The translations under genes and the position numbers were made by a program. Below the pieces are notes generated by a model. The model was not told the DNA's origin and did no database searches. It worked only from the letters and a program-made list of their open reading frames with translations. 36,332 nucleotides of DNA from Bacteroidales bacterium UBA6229 (GTDB lineage: Bacteria > Bacteroidota > Bacteroidia > Bacteroidales > F082), in NCBI GenBank assembly GCA_002440975.1, contig DJWN01000140.1, positions 1 through 36,332 on the forward strand, read 5' to 3'. Positions 17,704 to 24,581 of this stretch are shown here, piece by piece (the first letter of the stretch is position 1; each line of letters starts with the position of its first letter).

Positions 17704-18252
17704 GTGTCAAGGATTGTAACACTTTTTTTTAGTTTCGTAATGCTTGTTTCTCTTGTATTGCCTTTTCAGCTGATGCGGCAATTGCAGCATGAACAGGCTG
17801 AAGCACGCTCAGAAGCCTTGGTTGTGATGAAGCAAAGGCATGAAACAAAAGCATTGAAGTATATTGCGATTCCAAAGGATGAGCTTGAGGGAAGGGGTAC
17901 GCGCTTTGTTCGTATCCATGCTACCGAATTTGTGTGGGACGGGATTATGTACGACATTGTAAGTTCTTTTCCCGAAGCGCATCAAACTTGGTTTTTGGTG
18001 TATCCTGATCATAAGGAAACCAAGGTGTTGAAGCAAAAGATTGCCCTGGCCAGGGCTTTTCAGCCCGAATCAGGTTTAACGGCTGCTGTATCTAATCAAA
18101 ACATTTCGTTTCACTGGATTGCGGTGAAGCCGGCTAGTCTCGACTTAGGAATTTGTATGATTTATAAAACAGGTTTTCAGTATTTTATCGATCAATATAG
18201 TTATCAAGCTATACAGCATATCGAGCACCCTCCTCAGATCAACTGGTTGTAA
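17704..18252 (+). CDS. unknown membrane-anchored or exported protein upstream of the TonB receptor
   Basis: 182 residues from a GTG at 17704. The N-terminus has a hydrophobic stretch (about residues 4-21, IVTLFFSFVMLVSLVLPF) that could be a signal anchor, followed by a charged segment rich in Glu, Gln and His and a soluble domain with FVRIHATEFVWDGIMYDI. I do not recognise a family. No upstream ATG exists before the in-frame TGA at 17668. The alternative ATG at 17740 removes half of the hydrophobic segment. The promoter lies so close that the GTG would be at or near the first transcribed base. It lies 48 nt before the TonB-dependent receptor gene and is probably cotranscribed, which suggests an accessory role in uptake, by context only. 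Confidence 0.65.
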   Translation: MSRIVTLFFSFVMLVSLVLPFQLMRQLQHEQAEARSEALVVMKQRHETKALKYIAIPKDELEGRGTRFVRIHATEFVWDGIMYDIVSSFPEAHQTWFLVYPDHKETKVLKQKIALARAFQPESGLTAAVSNQNISFHWIAVKPASLDLGICMIYKTGFQYFIDQYSYQAIQHIEHPPQINWL

Positions 18253-18300
18253 ATATTACGTTTTAGTTTAACCAGTTAATAACTTTATTTATTTATAATT

Positions 18301-20709
18301 ATGTTGAAAAAGTACATAGGGCTGCTTTTTATAAGTGTGCTATGTTATAACCTTAATGCCCAGACTATTAAGGTAATTGAGCAGAAATCAGGTGTACCGA
18401 TTGAATTTGTGACGATCAGTACCATTTCTCCAAAATTATCTTCTTTAACCAATGAATCCGGCATAGCTGATGTTTCGATGTTTAGTGAGCTGGATAGTAT
18501 TTATTTCGCAAGCATTGGCTTCGAAACCAGGATTGTAAGCTGGGATCAATTGAAACAACAGGAATTTGTGATTGGTTTAAAAGCTTTAAATTATTCACTG
18601 GACGAGGTAATTGTAAGTGCTACGCGATGGGCGCAATCCAGGAGAGAGCTTACCAGTCGTGTTACCAGTATTCGTCCGGAAGAGATTCAGGTGAGTAATC
18701 CACAAACGGCAGCTGATTTGCTGGGTGCCAGCGGAGAGGTGTTTATTCAGAAAAGCCAGCAGGGTGGAGGAAGTCCGATGATTCGTGGATTTGCGACCAA
18801 CAGATTGCTGATCAGCGTGGATGGCGTGCGAATGAATAACGCCATTTTCAGAAGTGGTAATATTCAGAATATCATTAATATAGATCCGTTTATGATCGAT
18901 CAGGCAGAGGTGCTTTACGGCCCAGGCTCGGTGATGTACGGAAGCGATGCGATAGGTGGTGTGATGAATTTCTCGACCCTGAAACCAAGATTTGCGAAAG
19001 ATGACGAAATCCTGGTAAACGGAAGTGCTTCAACCCGCTTTTCTTCAGCCAATAATGAAATTACCTCCCATGTGGATGTACGTGTTGGAAGCCAAAAGCT
19101 TGCATCAGTTACTTCATTCACTTTCAATCGTTTTGGCGATTTGCGAATGGGTTCGGATGGCCCGGAATTTTACCTGCGTAAAGAATATGTGAAGCAAATC
19201 AATGGCACTGATGTTGTTTTTCAGAATGAAGATCAGCAGCTCCAGGTGCCATCGGGCTTTGAAATGGGACATTTTATGCAGAAGTTGGCTTTTCAACCTA
19301 ATGAGTATTGGAACTTTGAATACGGATTAATCTATTCCAATACAACAAATTATAGTCGTTACGACAGGCTTTTGCGTTATAAAAACGGACTTCCGCGGAG
19401 TGCTGAATGGTATTACGGACCACAAAAATGGCTGGTAAATCGATTCAGCATAACACACCAAAAGAAACGCAGACTTTTCGATGAGTTTGTGTTGAATCTT
19501 TCTGCACAGCAATTCGAAGAAAGCCGTCACGACAGAGATTTCATGGGTTCGGTGCTTTATGAGCGATTTGAAAAGGTGAATGCCTATGCGCTCAATTTCG
19601 ATTTGAGGAAAAGCTTAAACGAGCGATCGAGATTGTTATATGGTGCCGAACTGGTATTCAACGATGTGGAATCAAGTGGTATTGACAGGGATATTTTAGC
19701 CCGGACCAGCCAGAAAGGCCCGGCACGCTATCCGCAGTCCGATTGGCTTTCGGCTGCTTTGTTTGCCATTTATCAGTATGAATTGTCTGACAAAAGTATG
19801 ATTCAGGCTGGGGCACGCTACAATTACTTTTCGATGAACGCCAAATTTGACACCACTTTTTACAAGTTTCCGTTTGTGACAACTGATAATCAGGACGGGG
19901 CACTCACCGGTAGCCTGGGTTTTAATTACAGACCCAACGAAAAATGGATTGTTCGGGCCGGAGTTTCAACAGGATTCAGGGCTCCTAATGTGGATGACAT
20001 CGGCAAGGTGTTTGATTCGGAGCCGGGAGCAGTTGTTGTTCCAAATCCTGACCTCAAACCTGAGTATGCCTACAATGCTGAGTTTGACTTGGCAAGGGTC
20101 TTCGCCGATCGTGTAAAGATCGATATTTCAGCCTTCTACACCGTACTTGATCAGGCTATGGTGCGTCGTGACTTTTTATTCAACGGTATGGATAGCGTCA
20201 TGTATGATGGCGAATTAAGTAAGGTACAAGCCATTCAAAATGCGGCCAAGGCTAAGGTTTATGGGCTGCAGATTGCTGCCGAATGGAAGATGGATAATGG
20301 TTTTAGCCTTTTCAGTCATGTGACCTGGCAAAAAGGTGAGGAGGAGTTGGACTATGGATCAAAGAGCCCTTTGCGACACTCGGCTCCTGTTTTCGGCATC
20401 ACCAGGTTGAGCTACAAACACAGGGGTTTGCGACTTGATTTATATGCGCAGTACGCCCAGGAAGTGCCCTTTAAGGATATGCCCGAGTCAGAGATTTCAA
20501 AGGATTATTTGTATCCTGCTGATAGCGATGGAAATCCATATTCTCCCGGGTGGTACACGCTGAATTTTAAAGCCATGAAACGTATCAATGATATGTTTAC
20601 TTTTAGCGGTGGCATCGAGAACATAACGGATCAACGCTATATGCCTTATAGTTCGGGGCTTGTAGCATCAGGCAGAAATTTCATATTCTCATTAAGAATA
20701 AATTTTTAA
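18301..20709 (+). CDS. TonB-dependent receptor, haem/haemoglobin-receptor type
   Basis: 802 residues. A signal peptide (MLKKYIGLLFISVLCYNLNA) is followed by a short carboxypeptidase-regulatory-like domain (about 22-95). The plug domain has DEVIVSATRWAQ, SPMIRGFATNRLLISVDGVR, MNNAIFRSGNIQNI and VLYGPGSVMYGSDAIGGVM. The barrel follows, and the last strand FIFSLRINF ends in an aromatic residue, as required for outer-membrane assembly. The plug pattern (GGGSPMIRGF, then an MNNAIFRSG block) is that of the haemoglobin/transferrin/lactoferrin receptor family, so haem or a haem protein is the likely ligand; this is inference. It follows the unknown 182-residue gene and ends at a strong intrinsic terminator. 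Confidence 0.9.
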   Translation: MLKKYIGLLFISVLCYNLNAQTIKVIEQKSGVPIEFVTISTISPKLSSLTNESGIADVSMFSELDSIYFASIGFETRIVSWDQLKQQEFVIGLKALNYSLDEVIVSATRWAQSRRELTSRVTSIRPEEIQVSNPQTAADLLGASGEVFIQKSQQGGGSPMIRGFATNRLLISVDGVRMNNAIFRSGNIQNIINIDPFMIDQAEVLYGPGSVMYGSDAIGGVMNFSTLKPRFAKDDEILVNGSASTRFSSANNEITSHVDVRVGSQKLASVTSFTFNRFGDLRMGSDGPEFYLRKEYVKQINGTDVVFQNEDQQLQVPSGFEMGHFMQKLAFQPNEYWNFEYGLIYSNTTNYSRYDRLLRYKNGLPRSAEWYYGPQKWLVNRFSITHQKKRRLFDEFVLNLSAQQFEESRHDRDFMGSVLYERFEKVNAYALNFDLRKSLNERSRLLYGAELVFNDVESSGIDRDILARTSQKGPARYPQSDWLSAALFAIYQYELSDKSMIQAGARYNYFSMNAKFDTTFYKFPFVTTDNQDGALTGSLGFNYRPNEKWIVRAGVSTGFRAPNVDDIGKVFDSEPGAVVVPNPDLKPEYAYNAEFDLARVFADRVKIDISAFYTVLDQAMVRRDFLFNGMDSVMYDGELSKVQAIQNAAKAKVYGLQIAAEWKMDNGFSLFSHVTWQKGEEELDYGSKSPLRHSAPVFGITRLSYKHRGLRLDLYAQYAQEVPFKDMPESEISKDYLYPADSDGNPYSPGWYTLNFKAMKRINDMFTFSGGIENITDQRYMPYSSGLVASGRNFIFSLRINF

Positions 20710-20733
20710 ACTGTTGATCTATTGCTTATTATG

Positions 20734-20771
20734 AAATCCTCCGGCAAGCTTTTTTGTCGGAGGATTTTTTT
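20734..20771 (+). terminator. intrinsic terminator after the TonB receptor
   Basis: AAATCCTCCG (20734-20743) pairs perfectly with CGGAGGATTT (20758-20767). Three further pairs and one G-U extend the stem inward, and a T run reaches 20771. It separates the receptor transcript from the erm leader. Confidence 0.9.
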
Positions 20772-20865
20772 ATCACCTAAGGCAGTTTATGAGAAGTTTG
20801 GGGTGTTATAAATCAGAATATAGTTTGTAAGTTGCGCCCGGCTTTGTTTTTTTTCGATTTTTGTA

Positions 20866-20894
20866 TTGTTTTTCTTAGTAAGTCAATATTTTTG
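20866..20894 (+). promoter_or_regulatory. candidate promoter of the erm leader transcript
   Basis: TTG (20866-20868), 18 nt spacer, TATTTTTG (20887-20894), an exact TAnnTTTG match. The transcript would start near 20901, about 21 nt before the leader peptide and about 237 nt before erm. Confidence 0.5.
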
Positions 20895-20921
20895 CAGACA
20901 AACATTTTAGATATTTACAAT

Positions 20922-20954
20922 ATGTACTATAGCAGACCCTGGACATCTATCTAA
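20922..20954 (+). CDS. candidate erm leader peptide (10 codons)
   Basis: ATG to TAA encodes MYYSRPWTSI. Codons 7-10 and the stop overlap segment 1 of the leader hairpin, so a ribosome pausing near Pro6 or Trp7 would disrupt pairing 1:2. The peptide does not match the stalling motifs I know from erm leaders (IFVI, IAVV, RLR), though an Arg-containing stall is conceivable. Two 6-codon ORFs, at 21013-21033 and 21024-21044, are less well placed. Confidence 0.5.
   Translation: MYYSRPWTSI
20929..20939 (+). repeat. 11-nt direct repeat, leader copy (ATAGCAGACCC)
   Basis: Identical to 21148-21158 in the start of erm and in the same codon phase, encoding Ser-Arg-Pro in both places. Confidence 0.8.
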
Positions 20955-21137
20955 GTGATAGACAGTCCTGATATAAATTCAATCAATCTTTTCAGGTCAA
21001 GACAATCAGTCTATGAATATTCTATGTTATTAACTTACTGTTAACCAGCATAGTTATGTCATAATTACTCTGTTTGGTACTACTGTCTATTCACTTCTTC
21101 GAATAGAACAACAGTATTCACCAACAAGTAGTAATTA

Positions 21138-21938
21138 ATGATAAAAAATAGCAGACCCGTTCGTTACTCGGGACAGCACTTTACCATTGATCAAGTGCTA
21201 ATTAAAGATGCAATTAATCATGCAAATCTAAAGCAACACGATACTGTATTGGATATTGGTGCAGGCAAGGGTTTTATTACAGTCCAATTAGTAGAGAATG
21301 CCAATAAAATAATAGCCATCGAGAATGACTTCGCTTTGATTAAGTATTTGCGCAATAGGTTTTCAAATAATCAAAGCGTACAAATTATTGGGTGCGACTT
21401 TAGGTCATTTACGATTCCTAAATACCCTTTCAAAGTGGTGTCAAACATTCCTTACAGGATTACTTCGGAAATATTCAAAATTTTGATGTTTGATAACATT
21501 GAAAATTTTTTGGGTGGTTCAATCGTACTTCAGTCTGAACCGGCCAAAAAGATGATTTCAAACAGAATTTACAATCCTATCACAGTTTTTTATCAGACTT
21601 TTTTTGATATAAAACTCTTATATGAGGTAAACCCTGAAAGTTTTTTGCCACCTCCCACTGTTAAATCGGCCTTGCTGATCATACAAAGAAAGCAGTCATC
21701 ATTAGACTATGAACTGAAAGGTAAATACCTGACTTTTATTTCATTTTTCTTAAAGAAACCTGAAATGTTAGTTAATACAGCCTTAAAGACACTATTCAGA
21801 AAGAATCAAATCAGAATTATTTCTAAGAAATTTGGCATAAATCTAAGTGCTCAAATTTTTTGTTTAACCCCAAATCAATGGAGAAATTGTTTTCTGGAAA
21901 TGCTGAAAATTGTTCCGGAAAAGTTTCACCCGTCATAA
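21138..21938 (+). CDS. erm: ErmF-type 23S rRNA (adenine-N6) methyltransferase
   Basis: 266 residues, the length of ErmF. Erm enzymes dimethylate A2058 of 23S rRNA, giving macrolide, lincosamide and streptogramin B resistance. SAM-binding motif I VLDIGAGKG (37-45), the acidic Glu62 in AIEND, GCDFRSF with Asp87, and catalytic motif IV SNIPY (102-106) are all present. The start RPVRYSGQHFTID, the block ESFLPPPTVKSALL and the end PEKFHPS match ErmF as I remember it, with clear differences elsewhere, so it is a homologue and not the mobile gene itself. SNIPY rather than NLPYN and the small C-terminal domain separate it from KsgA. The gene looks AT-richer than its neighbours. No transposase or plasmid gene flanks it. 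A long structured leader precedes it. Confidence 0.93.
   Translation: MIKNSRPVRYSGQHFTIDQVLIKDAINHANLKQHDTVLDIGAGKGFITVQLVENANKIIAIENDFALIKYLRNRFSNNQSVQIIGCDFRSFTIPKYPFKVVSNIPYRITSEIFKILMFDNIENFLGGSIVLQSEPAKKMISNRIYNPITVFYQTFFDIKLLYEVNPESFLPPPTVKSALLIIQRKQSSLDYELKGKYLTFISFFLKKPEMLVNTALKTLFRKNQIRIISKKFGINLSAQIFCLTPNQWRNCFLEMLKIVPEKFHPS
21148..21158 (+). repeat. 11-nt direct repeat, erm copy (ATAGCAGACCC)
   Basis: Codons 4-7 of erm. It repeats 20929-20939 in the leader peptide ORF with the same phase. Confidence 0.8.
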
Positions 21939-22110
21939 AATTAATTCCATGATGTCAGGGTATGTTTGTTTTTTGGTTTTTCCAATCTTTTGTATTTAAG
22001 CCAACTATTAATTTGCACATATTTACTTCTACATACCTGGATTTTTTCATACTGGGCTTGAACTTGCATGTGTTCACGTAATCCAGAATTTTGAAAGATT
22101 GAATTCCTTT

Positions 22111-23337
22111 TTAATCGTCAATGATTGCGAGTTGGTCGCGCATATCAACTTTCAACTCCAGCACTTGATTGTTTCGACGAATCAATAAGGTAAGTGGTTT
22201 GCGCGAAGGACGTCTGAACAATCCTCTTACTTCCGAAAGACTTAATCTGTTTATTTCACTGCCATTGATAGTCAAAAGCACATCGTTCAATTGAACACCT
22301 GCTTTCATGGCCGGTGAATCGTCCCAAAGATGCACAACTTCAAATTGTTGAAATGGATATTGGGATTTGATTATTTCTATTCCTGTGATATTATAGTTGA
22401 AATCAGCTTTGTAGTTTCCGTTAGGTTTAATGTATAGCATCTTTTTGTCCATGTCGATGAAGTAGTTGAAACGGGCAAGTAGCTCAGAACCAATGGTGCC
22501 ATCGCGGTCGGAGTTCAGGTAAATCTCAGAAATGGTACTCGAATCAGGAAAGGCAACAATAGGATTTTGAAAACAATAGTCTTCCAGACAGATGCGTGGT
22601 ATTCGTGCCAGATGACCCCTGATTTCCCCGCTAAAACCTTCGCCAATACGTGCTTTTACTTTACGTTTTGGTAAATGATCGCCTTTACTGGTTTTGAACC
22701 AAGCATTCAGCTGGGCTCCTGAATCAATGAGCATTTTAATTGTGCGTGATTGGCCATGTTCATCAAGCATAGTCATGGTCAGATAGATTTTGTTGTTTTC
22801 GATCAGGAGCGGACAGGAGATATAATTGCAGGGAGGCGTGAAGCCTTCTGAGTGATAAAAACGGAGCCGGCTTGCGGTATAATTTACCTCCACAACATGA
22901 TTCTCCATTATACTGTTCCCCAATAGTCCGTTTATTTTGCGCCCGTTTTGTGCCGAAAGGCCAAAAATATCTTCTTCGATGACGTAAATGTTCTTATCAT
23001 GGAGTTGTTGTTTCCCCAGCGAAAGCTCGTTATTAGAACTAACCAGGGCATAAACAGATTTGCCCTCACCAAGTCCGTGAATGGCTTGTCTTTTCTCTAA
23101 TTGGATATTAATACTGTCTTCTTTATACAATTCAGTGATAATGGTATGACGTACCCCTGTATCAAAAATCAAATCCAGTAATGGCCCACCGTTGATGCTG
23201 GTTTGAACCACAATATAAGTACCCGACATTTTGAAGGGGATAGAGGCAATAGGGCGCGATCGTCCAATTGCAGTACTGCTGAAGAAAAGCAGCAATATTA
23301 ACAGCAAAAAATATAATTTGAAATAGCCGGCCTTCAT
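22111..23337 (-). CDS. exported retropepsin-like aspartyl protease with PDZ domain
   Basis: 408 residues from the ATG at 23337. The N-terminal hydrophobic stretch (residues 5-22) is a signal sequence. There are two retropepsin-like halves. The first has DLIFDTGVRHTII (Asp59) and closes with INGLLGNSIM; the second has MLIDSGAQLNAWF (Asp205) and closes with GTIGSELL. Each half thus has both the D-(T/S)-G motif and the hydrophobic-Gly element, so one chain could form a complete active site. A PDZ domain (about 320-395) contains DDSPAMKAGVQLNDVLLTINGS. The in-frame TTG at 23364 falls in the promoter, so the ATG is preferred. It probably acts in the periplasm or at the outer membrane; substrates are unknown. 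It is convergent with erm. Confidence 0.85.
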   Translation of the reverse strand: MKAGYFKLYFLLLILLLFFSSTAIGRSRPIASIPFKMSGTYIVVQTSINGGPLLDLIFDTGVRHTIITELYKEDSINIQLEKRQAIHGLGEGKSVYALVSSNNELSLGKQQLHDKNIYVIEEDIFGLSAQNGRKINGLLGNSIMENHVVEVNYTASRLRFYHSEGFTPPCNYISCPLLIENNKIYLTMTMLDEHGQSRTIKMLIDSGAQLNAWFKTSKGDHLPKRKVKARIGEGFSGEIRGHLARIPRICLEDYCFQNPIVAFPDSSTISEIYLNSDRDGTIGSELLARFNYFIDMDKKMLYIKPNGNYKADFNYNITGIEIIKSQYPFQQFEVVHLWDDSPAMKAGVQLNDVLLTINGSEINRLSLSEVRGLFRRPSRKPLTLLIRRNNQVLELKVDMRDQLAIIDD

Positions 23338-23361
23338 GAGATGTTTACTTGTTGTATGACA

Positions 23362-23369
23362 CAAATATA
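23362..23369 (-). promoter_or_regulatory. candidate -7 element for the aspartyl protease gene
   Basis: TATATTTG on the minus strand (23369-23362) is an exact -7 match, 25 nt before the ATG at 23337. It covers the TTG at 23364 and so supports the ATG start. Confidence 0.45.
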
Positions 23370-23549
23370 ATAGAAATCAAAGTCGGTAGATTATTCAGTT
23401 ACAATAGGAGAGTTCAGTTGTCCAAAATTTGTTCTTCATTTGTGATTTTGTTTGAAGTCATTCAATCTGTCATACAAAAGAATAGCAGTTAAAGTTGTGA
23501 AGATTATCCTTTTGCCTAAAATTATACCTTTCTTAATTTGGCAGGAAGT

Positions 23550-23557
23550 TAGTTTTG
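23550..23557 (+). promoter_or_regulatory. candidate -7 element for tpx
   Basis: TAGTTTTG is an exact -7 match 56 nt before the tpx ATG but lacks a -33 element at the right distance. A competing site, TTTG (23511-23514) with the one-mismatch octamer TTAATTTG (23533-23540) 18 nt downstream, is about as likely. Confidence 0.3.
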
Positions 23558-23612
23558 TTTTGAACATGTTCTGCAATGGCTTGTTTATCTAAGAAATATA
23601 AAACCGAATTTT

Positions 23613-24113
23613 ATGGCAACAATAACACTCAAAGGAAATCAGATTCACACAGTTGGCAATCTGCCGGCAAAAGGCAGCAAAGCAACTGATTTTAAACTAG
23701 TAAAGACTGATCTTTCACAGTTAAGTCTGGATGATTTGAAAGGAAAGAAAGTAGTATTTAACATTTTTCCCAGCCTGGATACTGATGTTTGTGCAGCATC
23801 GGTGAGGAGGTTCAATCAGGAGGCCTCAAATCTTGAAAACACAGTAGTTGTTTGTGTTTCAAAAGATTTGCCTTTTGCACACAATCGTTTTTGCAGCACT
23901 GAGGGCTTGAATAATGTAGTTAATGCTTCCGACTTTAGGGATGGTAGCTTTGGCGAGAAATACGGTGTAACTATAGCAGACGGACCCCTGGCCGGATTGC
24001 ATTCGCGTGCCATAGTTGTGTTGGATGAAGAAGGAAAAGTTGTTTACACCGAGCAAGTTCCCGAAATCGTGGAGGAGCCTGATTATGAAGCAGCTTTAAA
24101 GGCTGTGAAATAA
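23613..24113 (+). CDS. tpx: thiol peroxidase (atypical 2-Cys peroxiredoxin)
   Basis: 166 residues, normal for Tpx, which reduces hydroperoxides using thioredoxin. The peroxidatic Cys60 lies in SLDTDVCAASVRRF and the resolving Cys94 in AHNRFCSTEG, a spacing typical of the family. The catalytic Thr57 and Arg are present (DTDVC; the Arg in DGPLAGLHSRAIVV). It is monocistronic: divergent from the protease gene, and followed by a terminator shared with the convergent DUF3467 gene. Confidence 0.97.
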   Translation: MATITLKGNQIHTVGNLPAKGSKATDFKLVKTDLSQLSLDDLKGKKVVFNIFPSLDTDVCAASVRRFNQEASNLENTVVVCVSKDLPFAHNRFCSTEGLNNVVNASDFRDGSFGEKYGVTIADGPLAGLHSRAIVVLDEEGKVVYTEQVPEIVEEPDYEAALKAVK

Positions 24114-24131
24114 ATCCTTGATTTTTTAAAC

Positions 24132-24169
24132 AAAAAGGTGAAGTTAATTGGATTAGCTTCACCTTTTTT
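24132..24169 (+). terminator. bidirectional terminator between tpx and the DUF3467 gene
   Basis: AAAAAGGTGAAG (24132-24143) pairs with CTTCACCTTTTT, and the inner TAAT/ATTA extends the stem almost to a 3-nt loop. Six T follow on the plus strand. The five A on the left arm give a T run on the minus strand, so it can serve both convergent transcripts. Confidence 0.88.
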
Positions 24170-24188
24170 ATGTCAAAATAGGTTGTAT

Positions 24189-24503
24189 TTATGCTTCTGC
24201 AGTCGGTCCACCCAAATTAAAGGGTATATTTTCATGGGCAGGAGCATCTTTGATCGGGCCATAAACTGACTCATATTTCTTTAAGTTATCGGCCAAAGCC
24301 TTAAAAAGACGTTTAGCATGTTCCGGAGTCAGGATGATTCTTGATTTTACTTTTGCTTTTTGTACGCCGGGCATCAGCTTGGCATAATCAATGATAAACT
24401 CTGAGTGCGAATGGGTGATGATAGCCAGGTTGGAATAGATACCTTCAGCTACTTCTTCACTCAATTCGATACTCATTTGATTTTTGGTTTTTTGTTCAGC
24501 CAT
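24189..24503 (-). CDS. DUF3467 protein
   Basis: 104 residues from the ATG at 24503 (MAEQKTKNQMSIEL). The longer frame to 24548 runs back into the terminator hairpin. The core NLAIITHSHSEFIIDYAKLM and RIILTPEHAKRLFKAL is the DUF3467 signature. Small proteins of this family are regularly found directly downstream of rpoC in Bacteroidota; the function is unknown. Here a terminator-like hairpin lies between rpoC and this gene, and its T run ends only 13 nt before the ATG. Confidence 0.92.
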   Translation of the reverse strand: MAEQKTKNQMSIELSEEVAEGIYSNLAIITHSHSEFIIDYAKLMPGVQKAKVKSRIILTPEHAKRLFKALADNLKKYESVYGPIKDAPAHENIPFNLGGPTAEA

Positions 24504-24516
24504 AATTATTGATGTT

Positions 24517-24563
24517 AAAAAAGCAGGTAGGGTCTGCTGCTTTAGCAACGTCCTACCTGCTTT
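24517..24563 (-). terminator. terminator hairpin between rpoC and DUF3467
   Basis: On the minus strand AAAGCAGGTAGG (24563-24552) pairs perfectly over 12 bp with CCTACCTGCTTT (24531-24520), with a 20-nt loop, and the T run continues to 24517. It looks like the end of the rpoBC transcript, yet the next gene in the same direction starts 13 nt later. Confidence 0.82.
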
Positions 24564-24581
24564 AAATGTTATTGAAAATAT

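Larger units (their letters stand above)
20895..21137 (+). promoter_or_regulatory. candidate translational attenuator of the erm gene
   Basis: The long 5' leader contains four pairing segments. Segment 1 (20941-20951) and segment 2 (20957-20968) form a hairpin: GGAC with GTCC and TCTATC with GATAGA. Segment 3 (21081-21092) and segment 4 (21101-21116) form a second hairpin: CTATTC with GAATAG and TACTGT with ACAGTA. Segment 2 can instead pair with segment 3 over nine perfect base pairs (20958-20966 with 21082-21090). A separate hairpin at 21022-21053 lies between and would bring 2 and 3 together. GTAGTA (21128-21133), just before the erm ATG, can pair with TACTAC (21078-21083). This 1:2, 2:3, 3:4 logic is that of the ermC-type attenuator, in which a ribosome stalled on the leader peptide masks segment 1. 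Induction itself is inference. Confidence 0.6.

Noticed and set aside
20710..22110. Mobile element carrying the erm gene
   Set aside because: I searched by eye for a transposase, integrase, terminal inverted repeats or target duplications around erm and found none.
21939..22110. Terminator between erm and the convergent protease gene
   Set aside because: Only a long-range bulged pairing (about 21958-21966 with 22033-22041) is visible, with no compact stem and T run.
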